NCBI GenBank assembly: GCA_020091685.1
Contig: CM034601.1
Coordinates: 8,992,419-9,056,418 of the forward strand
Direction: 5' to 3'
Length of the DNA stretch: 64,000 nucleotides
Source of the DNA: Lutjanus erythropterus
Lineage: Eukaryota > Chordata > Actinopteri > Lutjaniformes > Lutjanidae
Within the stretch, counting starts at the first letter, position 1, and each line of letters begins with the position of its first letter. Below the pieces are notes generated by a model, which was given only the letters and a program-made list of their open reading frames with translations, was not told where the DNA came from and searched no databases. Of the stretch, positions 38,513-50,000 are shown one piece after another. The translations under genes and the position numbers were made by a program.

Positions 38513-39444
38513 GATATCGACAGATTTTGTTCAGCAAGAAATGACACAGAAGTGAACACCACTTTTATGATTTTTGAAGAATAAATGCAATCAGTGTGAG
38601 TAAATAGCAAACTTTAGACTTTAAACGAACTGCATCACAGTGGCATGACTCGGTGTCACCACCACAAGGTTACTAGTGTTGATGTTTAATGTCTCAGACA
38701 ACCTGTTTAGTCTCATTTAGCTTCTTGTTAGCAACAACCTTTACTTTAAGACAAAGGCTTCAAAATTCACAAGTGTGGTGTTTACTGACATATTTTATGT
38801 CGTAGAACAAAATGTGTTAACCTTGTTTTATTACAGACAAATAATGGAAAAACCCCGACTCTCCAAATGACGAAAGATGGTTGTGCTTGTATCCGGGACA
38901 TTTGGTTCCTTTTTTGTACAGTGGGAGGAGACGCATTGTCCATCTTCAGCATGTGCTAAACTAAAACAGACTAATGACTGTGGTAGGCTCAATATTGTAC
39001 CAGCTTGAGATCAGCATGTTCCCACTGAGCACGCTACTGAGCGTTCAAGTGTGTTGACATTAGCGTTTAACTAGCTGGTGACCCACAGATGTTGTAAGGA
39101 ACCGACTCCTGATTGTTCTAAGCGATAGCTGGCATGACTGAATACATTAAATGTCAAGGTCATTAGCGGCTGCACACCTGAATGTAATTGCTAGTTGTTC
39201 CTTTCGTAGCACACCTGGAATGTAACCTTAAAAGTTTGTGCGGTGAGAATTGACCGTGACTGGAATGTGTCAAAGTCATTGGGTCACATTCTTCCTCTGA
39301 ACATGTGGGTGGTTAATGAAAGGGATTCCCTCACTCGGTGTTCCTGTTGGGTCTGCTTGAATATGAGTGAGGTGTTCCCTCACTGACGCATTGTGCACAC
39401 ATTAATTGTTTCCATGGTGTGGCAGTCAGGTAAGAAAGGGATTT

Positions 39445-40110
39445 CATGTTTAAAGGACCGGTGTGTAAGACTTATGGGGACATACTGGTAGTGTACGTTT
39501 TCATTAGTGTATAATCACCTGAAAAATAAGAACCGTGTTGTGTTTTTTACCTTAGAATAAGCCCTTTCTGTTCACTGAGGGTGGGGATTGTAGTGCTGAA
39601 CAGACAAACCAGGGTTGCCAGGCCGGCGAGACAAAACCAGCCCAACAGCCAATAAAACCTGCACTGGCAGGCAGGGAGCAAATGCACATTGTATTTGTGT
39701 GTGTTTATGAGGCGTGTGTGTGATGTGTGCCAAGTCTGTGTGTGTACAGGCTGATCTGGAGTTAGTTTGGTAGGATTTAAGTAGAAATTAATTATTTAAT
39801 TTCAAATATGGATGTGTATTTATAGATATTATGGATGTAATTTGCATGCAAAATAGTTTTACCCAACTGGCGCACAAAAAAAATTATCCCCGAGCTACGC
39901 TTCAAAAGTGACCCAATTCTGTGGAAAAGATGAGGACCAGGCAACCCTGAAACAAGCCAAACACGGGCTCTAGATACAGCCTTTCACATTTTTTGCAAGT
40001 TTCATGGTCATCGTAAGATCTGCTACACACTTGGAGGAGGAGAGTATGGTGAACTGGGAGGAACTTCACTGCTAGATGCCTCTAAAAACAGACATACACC
40101 GTGTGATTTT
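39445..40110. repeat. Interspersed repeat with TTTAAAGGACCGGTGTGTAAG start
   Basis: Begins TTTAAAGGACCGGTGTGTAA, continues CATTAGTGTATAATCACCTG, and near the end reads GGAACTTCACTGCTAGATGCC. This order is familiar from a widespread teleost repeat. No coding sequence. Confidence 0.6.
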
Positions 40111-40962
40111 GAGCTGTTCCAGATGAAAGATGACTGACAGGAAAGAAACGTGGTGATATCTTTGGATGTGGCACCGAAAGGTGGTCCTATGGCACAAGTT
40201 TAAAGATGGCCAAAGTCTTGTGACCAAAGATATAAATTCTGACAGTCAGAAATTTAGGAACCATGTCACGATGTGACTGCTGCTACGACCAACGTGTACA
40301 ATAGAAATTACAATAGAAATTATTTTAGCATACTTTAGCACACTACTCCTACATACTACATGCCTCAAGTGCTGTTTGCAAAACTGACATCCCTCATTGG
40401 CCTCTTTTCCCTTGTCATGACCCGGTCCACATTCTCTTCCTCCTCTTCTTTTGATTTTTTTTTTCTAGACACATAAATAGCACTATTACAAAAGCTCAGT
40501 TCTTTCTTAGCTTCAGTGTTGACCTTTATAGCAGCAGAGACGGATGGCGCACACTGATGTTTTCTTGTATAATGACTTGCATCATAGCCGACGATTTAGT
40601 AACTGTGATCATTATAGTATAAAAATGTGTATTCTGATTTGCTTTAAGAGAACTCTGAGCCACTGTAAAACATCAAATCCATTGGAATTGACACCTACAT
40701 TTAATAAAAAAAAACTTAATCACAAGGAGGTTGGCCTGTTACAAGGTTTATTAACCAAGAGTTTGATCTTTTAAAATAGATTTTCCAGCATAACTGAAGA
40801 GTAAAAATCAAAAACCCTCAAAATACAGTTTCATCCCAGTTCTCAAGAATTAGTGATTGATACTTAATTATTGGTGAGGCCCAAAAACATGATGTCATTC
40901 AGTCCATCGAGACTCTACCTGTCATCATATGTGGTTTCACCCCTCCCCATATACCGTACTGC

Positions 40963-41698
40963 ACACTCTTAGAAATAAGGGTTCTTCATGAAGGGCTGAG
41001 GTTCTACCCAGAACCATTTCCTTCTGAGGAGCCCCTTTTGAGGAAAAGATTCTTTGTAAGACTAAGTTCCATTAAGAAACTTTTTCAGAAATCCTCAAAG
41101 CACTCTTTCATCAAGGGTTCTTTGTACCGTAATAAAAGGGTTCTTGGTAGAACCCCCTGGGTATGTTCTAGATTAAACCCTAAAAAGGTTCTCTATAAAG
41201 TGTGTTGTAGATAAAACCCTTGGAATATAAAAAGGTTCTCTATAAAACCCCCTGGGTGGGTTCTAAATAAAACCTTTGGAATATAAAAGGGTCCTCAATA
41301 GAACCCCTTGAGTATGTTCTAGTTAAAAACCTTAGAATATAAAAATATTCTCAGTAAACTCCCCTGGAGGGGTTCTTGTTGGGTTCTAGGTGGAACCATT
41401 ACACTATAGAAGGGTTCTCTGTAGAATCCCTGAATATGTTCTAGATAAAACCCCTTGGAATAAAAAAATGTTCTCAGTCGACCCCCCAACAGTACTGAAG
41501 TGTTCTCTGTGGACCCTCACATAATGGGTTCCAGGTGAAACATTTTACAGATGGTTCCAGCTGTAACCCTTTATGCTGGGTTCTAGGTAGAACTCTCTGA
41601 AAGGGTTCCAAGTGGAACCTTTTCAAAAGGGTTCTTTTATGAGCGCAAGCTGAAGAACCCTTTATAGTTCTAGTTAGCCCTTTTATTTCTAAGAGTGT
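40963..41698. mobile_element. Inverted-repeat element filled with GGTTCT/AGAACC repeats
   Basis: Ends ACACTCTTAGAAATAA and TTATTTCTAAGAGTGT are exact reverse complements (16 bases). The interior is a degenerate array of GGGTTCT and TAGAACCC motifs, with a period near 56 bases in the middle (TGGAATATAAAA at about 41221, 41277 and 41333). No open frame. A non-autonomous DNA transposon with an internal minisatellite. Confidence 0.85.
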
Positions 41699-42800
41699 AT
41701 GGCTATAAAACCCGATTCATCAGCTGAGTGTGGTGTGTTCCCTGGCCTTCGTGATTTTAATGTTCCCTCCGTTACAGCATAAAGATCAAAGTGAATGCAG
41801 AACGCTGAAGGACCTGTAAAGATTTACAGTCCAGCTATCAAGACTGTTATCAGACTCAGTAATTTCTGTGTTAAGTCAGGACCACAGTCCAAAGACCAAA
41901 GTCAAGGTCAGCAAGTCTGTCTGCCAGCTGCTGGCACTGAGGTTCAGAAGGAGGAATAAAGCTGAAGAGAGCTTTTATTTTCTGCCAACACATGATACTT
42001 TCTGTACTTTTTCTTTAACCACCCACATATTTGACATTACCAACACAATGTATCAGAAAAGAACAGGCAATAATAACTACTGTTTAAAAATGTCTTGGCT
42101 GTAATAATGCAGACTGCAAAGACTTAGTGTACCATAACATCTTGTCAATGAAATGTGAATATTGTTGGATGTTGAGTGGAATTATTGAAAAATACATCAA
42201 AGTTTATCTTCATATGGTCCCTCTGCTAAAGCCCTTCTGACACAGTCTCTCCATTATCAACACTTATATGCTGACTGAAGAGGTGAGTAAACTCAAACCC
42301 TGCACTTGTGTCCTTGACACTGAACTACAGAGCTCTTTCCATCAAGCCTTTAGTTTTCATGCCTGGTAATTGTTTTGTAACAAAAATATTCCCTACAGTT
42401 TAGTCTAAAATGTGCAATTATATATATTACAAGAGTCAAAACGACCACTGTAGAGTCTTTAAGAAGAAACACTTACCAACATTTTAAACCTTCAGAGTAA
42501 AAGTACTTAAAAACTAGTATAGCTAGCTAATAGCTAACTAGCTAGATAGATATTTTGTGCATACAAACACAGAAACAGCATGTCCACAGATATACAGTAT
42601 TGTGTGTCTGATTTAACAAAACCAGCTGTTGCCTGAGCAGCCATATTGAATTTTGAGTTTGGGGATGGTGAAGTTCCTCCCATTTTACGCACTGAGCATT
42701 GGTCTGAAAAGATATGTACCACTGTTTATTTCCATAAAAGTATATAGACTGATAGTACACATTTTGGGTATATAACATTGTGCATAATATGCCATTTTGG
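41699..42800. other. Intergenic, no gene seen
   Basis: A small open frame at 41868-42104 has no recognisable domain. A GCTAGC-rich patch near 42520-42545 precedes the minisatellite blocks. Confidence 0.45.
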
Positions 42801-42809
42801 ATGCAGCAG

Positions 42810-43290
42810 TTTTGTTAAATTTTTAACTAGCGAGCAACCAATGTCATGTTTTGTTTTTGTTTTTAGCTTGCTAGCCACATTGTAACATTTCGTTAAGTTT
42901 TAAGCTAGCAAAACATTGTACTATTGTTTTGTAAGGAATGCAAGATACAAAGCAGTTAACGGTTCACCTTTTATACTTACTAATTCCTGACAGCACACAA
43001 ATTAAATTTTTATTTGTTTTAATTTGCTTAAGTAAGCATCTCCATATTATTTAAATTCTGTTGCATTTCATTTTACATCAAAGGAGGAGAAATTAGAGCT
43101 TATCTGCCGAGCTATCATGAGAAGACTAACCAGGTTAACAAAATTTTTAGCTAGCTAGCAAATAATGTGATGATTTGTTAACTCCATAGCTAGCTAGCAA
43201 ATAATGTAACAGTTTGTTAACTTTCTAGCTAACTAGCAAACAATTAAGGGTTTTGTTAACCTTTTAGCTAACTAGCGACAATGTTATGTT
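42810..43290. repeat. 39-bp minisatellite, two blocks
   Basis: In the right block GTTAAC starts at 43177, 43216 and 43255 (39-base steps), with a longer unit starting at 43134; each unit carries GCTAGCTAGCAAATAATGT or a variant. A related, more diverged block lies at about 42815-42945 (AACTAGCGAGCAACCAATGT). Confidence 0.8.
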
Positions 43291-43659
43291 TTATAAGGAA
43301 TGCAAAATACAGTGTAGCCAAAATGTAATGTTCCCCCCGCCTTTTACACCTATTAGGTCCCAATACCATGCATAAAAAATATTTTTTCTTTATTGTAATA
43401 TGGGTAAATAAGCACTGTTATATTGATTTCACTCATGCCCAAACATGTCAGTTTACATCAGTAAACTGAGATTAGCATTTAAATGTGGAACACAGCTCTG
43501 CTTTATTTTAAATCTGGATTTACTGATTTTAAACGTGCTAAACTCTGAGTAGAACAAATCTTGGATGAAATAATTTTGTGTTGGTGCAACCCAATAGTAA
43601 TGCACCAAGAGCGTAAATTGTCTGAGTTGTGATATGTCCTACAGCACTTGAAGGCAACG

Positions 43660-43923
43660 CCAGTGTTCTCAGGGCGGGAGGGGGCGTTCACAGCACGCAG
43701 TAAAAACTCCGACACACGCCAACCTCTGAAGATTGCGTGTACAGGTGCGGGGCAGGACACACAGACAGCCTTCAGATACAACAGACACGACTGATTATCA
43801 GCTGTGTTAACTGACCTCTGCCTCGGTACAGACTCTGTCGGTGGATTTCAGTCTGTACGGTTGCTGCATTAGAAGACGATTCTTCCATTCTGTTATCGGA
43901 CATCATCGTTGAACAGCGCTGCC
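43660..43923 (+). promoter_or_regulatory. usp2: Proposed promoter / 5'UTR of usp2 short isoform
   Basis: The 260 bases before the start codon are richer in GC and CpG than the intergenic sequence and include GGGCGGGAGGGGGCG at about 43673, which fits an Sp1/KLF-type GC box. No TATA box was seen. Start of transcription is not visible; this call rests on position and composition. Confidence 0.4.
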
Positions 43924-44079
43924 ATGCCGTCTCTGCGACACTCGTACACGGTGACGGTACCGGAGGAACCACCGGCCCCTCTGCAGTTAGACAAACCCGA
44001 CATGCGGAGGAAGAGTCCGCCGCTGTCCCGGACCAAGCTGGTGTCCACATTCATGGGTCTGATCATCAACCAGGCCAAG
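43924..44079 (+). CDS. usp2: usp2 coding exon 1: short-isoform N-terminus
   Basis: [17 protein letters not shown] to GLIINQAK, 52 residues. The ATG at 43924 has a GCC just before it; the open frame extends upstream only through a TTG. Donor AAG|GTGAGT, phase 0. Equivalent to the first exon of mammalian USP2-45. Confidence 0.9.
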
Positions 44080-47000
44080 GTGAGTCCAACACTGTCTGCA
44101 CCTCTGCTGCTGTCTCACCTGTCCAAAACACATCCTCATACTCTGTCAACTTTATTTTAGAGAGAGTATTTTTTTTCCTGTTTGTACTCATCAGTGGTGG
44201 AAGAAGAACTCAGATCTTTTATTTTAGTAAAAGCAGTGCAGAAATATTCTGTTACAAGTAAAAGCATTTAAATATTATTATTAGCATCTAAATATACTTA
44301 AAGTACCAAAAGTAAAAGTATTTATTGTGCAAAATAAGCGTCATCTGGTGGCTAATTGTAATTATTTTATATACTGGAGAGCTTAATCTATAGGCTAATA
44401 CACTGACATATTGCACATGTATATAAGTATGTATGAATTAACATTTGCACATGACACATGTATATGCACATTGCTCATTCCCAGTTAGTATTTCTATTTT
44501 TATCTTATTTATTTTGGATTCTATTTTTATTTTATTTTTTACTACATTGCCCCTTGTGCTGCTACTTTTTGTGCTGCTGTGTCCTCTGTGAGGGATCAAT
44601 AAAGGTACATCTTATCTTATCTTACAAAATTCTAATATGATATTCATGTCGTATTATGGCTCTGCAAAGTAAGAGTTAAGGTTAAGGTTTGTTCAGTGAT
44701 AAAGGTTTAAGTAAGCTTGGTTTCAGGCCTGTAAGTCAAGTATGCAATAACATTTCAGAGAATTTTAAAGTGAATATCATATTCAGGCATATTCATGTGC
44801 CTAAAAACATCATGGCGATACTTTAGCAGGGGAAAAATAGACACTAGGAGTGTGAATCTCTTGGCACCTCATGATTGAATTGGATTGTGGTTCAGAGGGT
44901 TATGATGTGATTATAAAACAATTATCGATGCATCTTGGTGCATCACAATTTTAAGCTTTTAAGGCAGAGGAGGCTCGTCTGATTGTGTCTATCTGCAGTT
45001 GCTCACGCTCAGCCTCCTCAACAAAACTCAAGGAGTAACTGAGTTAAAATGCAATTAAATTTCAGATTCGCAATGAATCTAAGAATCAGTTATTTCCCCA
45101 GCCCGTAATAGACACCGTGATATATGCAGCCACTTCAGTGTCATTACTATTTGAATGAAAACTAGTTGTGTTTGTGTTTGAGGCAGATGACTGAGCCTTT
45201 GCATGAAAATATCAAGGAAGAAAGAAGACATTGTAAAATCACAGAAATCACTTCTCAACAGCACACAGAGAGCTCTGCAGACGTGCAGATTTGACCTTTA
45301 TGCTCTTATCAGTCTTTTTTTAAGTGGAGGTCTAACCTGTTAAACACACACAAAAAAAAACCCATCGAGATCACCACACTGCTGCCTGCATTGAATTAAC
45401 AATTGGTGTGTGACGATAGTTGCATAATAGGAAAAGGCGCTGCTGATAAGGAATGTGTTCAGACTGTCACCTTATCATCTGCGCAGGACATTTTGTTAAC
45501 ACACAGAGCTGCACGCAGGACTTGCATACCTGTGTCCATGTAGGTCTGATGAGGACAAATTAGTTGTCCACGCTTCAACTTGTCGTTGTTAATCTGTCTC
45601 TCAATGGTGTGTGTGCTTGTGTTTGCACTGGACAGACAGTATCTCATTAAACTAACTTTTCTCAGGTGTTTTTTTTTGTTGTTGGTTGTGATGCTTCTGC
45701 AACCAGCAATTTTTGCAGTAACTTAAGTAACCCACACAGCTCCAGTGATGGTGATCGGACAGTTGGTGCAGTACTTTGGTCTGGACTAGAATATCGTTAC
45801 AGTTACTTGATGAATGGCCATTTAATTCATTAATGGATATATATAATCAATATAAACATAATATATTATTGATGCCAAACAGGGAAGTTCTTGTGTTACA
45901 GCAACAGGTTATCCAGATGTTGCACACACAATAATAGACATATAAGAAGAGAGAAATAAATATCAATAGAAAAATAACCCAAGTAACAAAAAATAAATGA
46001 AAATAGCCCAAAACAAATGGTAGATAAAAGCCTTAGCATACCCTGTAGATACCCTGTAGATATTTTACAGTATATAATTAGGTGTGTGCAAAGTTGAAGG
46101 GTTTTTGTTTTGTTTTAATCAAAAAATGCAATGAGGCAGCGTAGTTTTAGTTTAGATATGCTTTATTATCCATAAAGGGGAATTCATTTTGCTCAGGTCA
46201 AAGTCAGAGATACAGACAAAACTCTAAATAATTTAAATAAGTTGTATGAAAATGTGCAGTCCTACGTCCAAAGACATTCAGTTTATCATCACGTAAAACT
46301 AAGAAAAGCAGTAAATCCTTATATTTGAGAAGCTGGGACTGCGAAGCATTTTTTAGCATTTAAGTTCCTAAACATAAATGTTAGTTATTAATGGGTTAAT
46401 TAATTAATGTTTTCAAGCAAAAATGGGGAAAAAGTTGCTGCCTCAGGCTTTCAAATATCAGGATTTCCTACCTTTCTCTGTTTTACATCACAGTAAACTG
46501 AATATCTTTGGATTTTGGACACTTTTGGACACTGGAATGGACGTTTTTCACTAATTTCTGAAATTTTACAGACCGAACAGACACATGCAACAATTCTCCA
46601 AAAGGACCCATCCATAACTTTATTCAAAGTGCATTTTAAATTAGTTTGTTGTGTCGGTGTTGTTTTCTCTGTTTAGTTAAGTTTCAGGAAAGTACCATTA
46701 TTTCTACCTGAGTGCTCTGGGGCCTCTTCCAGCCCTGCTGTTAAGTAGCAGGGATTTATGTTTATGCTGTTTTAAAGGGAGTGGCGTAACTAACACCGTG
46801 TGTGTGTGTGTGCAGGCCTGCCGTCACATGTCATACGGCCTTGACCAGGAACGCGCGTATAGCCGTGTTGAGGACATGACGTCCTCCGGCTCTCTCCTTC
46901 TCTCTGAAGTCTCGCCAGCTAGTGGAGAGCGTTCTTGTTCTTGTTGGGAGCACAGACTGAGATTACCTGAACGCATCACTTCCTCTGTTTTTGGACGGGT

Positions 47001-50000
47001 CTTTTAAATCACAAGCGGCCTGCCGAGCGTGCCGAGCCCCGCTGGTCAGTATTCACAGCAGTGCAGCAGATTGGAACTCGCACCATATGGTCACCTTCAA
47101 ACGCTGCAGAGACGAAGAGAAACACAACGGAAAGAAATAAAGCAGATTTCAGCCAACAGGGCTGCTGGTAGCTAATATTGTCTCAGGTCTATTTTCAGTG
47201 CTGGAAAGGTTTTGGAACAACATGACGACCATCATGAGGCGCTATACCTGAAAGTCTTGATAAGGATAACAGCTCATAGGATATTTTAACCTGTTCATAT
47301 TTACTTAAAGGGAAGGTTTGGATTATTTAAAGTGGGGTTGTATGAGGCTCCTCATGATAATCAGTGTATTAGCTACAGTAGATGGAGGTCGGCATGCCTA
47401 CAGTTTGGAGCTGCAGAGAGGAATACCAGCACTGAAACTAATCAATGAAGTGCTGTGGACAGTGCCTGCAGCAAATTGTATTTTAGCAACATAAAAAAGG
47501 TCTACCTAAAAAATAAAAAAGTATATACTGTATTTAGCATGTTTCCGTCGCTTTAGTTTGCTGCCAAACATCCTTTTCTGAAAGGAAACTGCCCTTATAT
47601 ATGCCAGATATCACTCTGTCCAAACCAACCAAACTCCATAGGCAAAATCAGTCATTTTACCTTGCAGGAAAAGGGAGCTTCTGGTCTACTGCTGCCTCGA
47701 TCTGATTGTTTGTTTGTGTTATTGTGTGGCTTTGGTGTTTTAAAAGGACGGTTCTGATTTGTCAAAGTCACACAATAATGTGAACAAATTAACAGATCGA
47801 GGCAGCAGTAAACCTGCAACTCCTGTGTTCTATGAGCTAAAATGACTGATTTTTCCTATGGAGTTTGGTTGATTTGGAAAGTGCACTATTTGGCATATAT
47901 AAAAGAAGTTGCAGGTCAGAAAAATGGCGAAGTATGGAGGTAAAACTATTCTAAATGTAGCATACACTCACACACGTGTTCATCCAAGACCCCAGCTCAG
48001 TTCAGTCTGTATTATCCTGCCTGAAATTTGGCTTGCAACAAAACCAGACATTGTTCAGTGACTTTTACTTGACCAACACTGTGTGCAGGTTAATAGGTTG
48101 CAGATAACATATAAAGGCTTCAAATAATCCAAACTATCCCTTTAAGATGTCTAATGTCAAGTGTAAGCAAACTGTTATCAACGTACACTCTTTCTGCTTA
48201 CTGTACGCCAAAGAACACCTCATATCTCCGAGTCTGACCTCTAACACAGACATAAACTAATATGCAATGCAGGTAGATGACGTTTCTCCTCAGTTTACAG
48301 TTTGCGTGCGTCCATATTTGCGTTTGCGCCCTCATGTATGTTTCCGTCAGACGAATTCCGTTGCTGCCTCTGGGCTGTTTGTTCTTTCCACGTGCAGCTC
48401 TCCGGCCGTCAGCAGAGGCACTGACGCATGACGGTGCCGACTTGTTCCAAGTCGTCATGTTACTGTGTTACCATGTTCACTCATTCAGGAGGAACTACGG
48501 GTCAATATGTCACCTGTTACACCAGACTCAGATCCCAGAATTGCGTTAAAAACTCAAAAAGTTAATTATCAGTTTACCACAGTTATTCACCTTGATGTTC
48601 AAGGATGACCTGGGAAATTTAGATGAACTTTTTTCATACTTTGTCTAAATCAGCTGCAGTGAAGTGTCTTCACAACTGGATTTGGAGCAGGTTAACATTT
48701 GAGAATCATACTGGTTGTTTTAGCTAAAAAGCAACAGGAGCATTAAAAACTGAGCAAAAGGCATGAAAGATTTTAGTAATATTTTTAACTATGAATTAAA
48801 TCTCTATTTTAATTTTAGTTCTGTCCATTTTCTACTAAGAAATAGAGTTCTTTATTGCGACTACAGTGCATCAGATAATGTTGAATATTGCAATACTTTG
48901 TGGCTGATTTGATTGGCTTAATTTATTAATTTGATTGACTCAGCTGTTTTGTATATTAGCTTTCTACTGGCCCACGTTAAAGCAGCCCAGGAAGCAGTGA
49001 TTTTTGATCTGCATGTCTGCAAGGATTGTTTTGCAAATTTAACCTTGTCGACTGTAAATATACAACCTAGGCAGCCCGTACAGGCTTGATTTATGTGACT
49101 GAGTTTTTCTGAATGTTGTTTCCATGCTGTAATAAAGCGCCAGCTGCTTGTGATCGCTCTGGAATTTCTCAGTCCGTCGTCCATCAGCAGCCTCCATCAG
49201 CAGACGTGTGGAGGCGTTCCGATCCCCGCATCCGTCTGACCTACGGACGATTAACACCACACTACAGCAGACATGTCAGAAGCTAAACCGGTTGATCCTT
49301 GACTCGGGCAGCGATGTGAAACTCTTCCACACAGACGGCTCGACACCGCGTCATGTCCTGCAGATTCTCAGTAGAGCTTTTCTCTCCGGTCTGCATCACA
49401 TGCTGCTGTGATGTCAGTGTGGTGTGAGCCGTGGCTGGTGGGCTCATCAGTGCAGGGCGAGGTCAGGACACACTGTGGTATTTCTCTCGTCAGAACACGT
49501 GGAACAGTAGCTGATATCCGCGGCGCAGTGCTGCCAACAATGTGACCGTCAGGTGGCGTGCATTGAATAAATGCCACGCAGTCCGGCGATGCTTATTCAC
49601 ACTCGAGGAATGTCACAGGGTTGATATCATACAGTAGTTTCATCATACTGAGACTGTGTGCAGGCTTAGAGCAGCCTGCACTGACGAGAACAATGAACAT
49701 CTGTAGTCTGCACTTTAAAGGGATAGTTCGGATTATTTGAAGTGTGGTTGTATGAGGTGCTCATCTATAGTCAGTGTATTAGCTACAGTAGATGGCGGTC
49801 GACACGCCCCCAGTTTGAGGAAGCAGAGAGGAGCACTAGCACAGAATCTAAGCAATGTACTGCTGTGGACAGGGTCAGCAACAAGATGAATTTTTAACCA
49901 CTTAAAAAAGTCCAGCTCAATATCAGTCTAAGTGTCCTCTATATTCAGAATATTTTCACTTCTTTACATTGCAGTCAGATAGTCGTTTCCAACAGGAAAC

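Noticed and set aside
43909-43923. Upstream start for usp2 in the same frame
   Set aside because: The open frame begins with TTG, not ATG; the first ATG is at 43924 and fits the short-isoform N-terminus.
46798-47007. Open frame after a TG tract and an AG, looking like a possible usp2 exon
   Set aside because: The acceptor has a GT rather than a pyrimidine tract, the 69-residue product shows no USP2 similarity, and no in-phase donor links it to exon 2.
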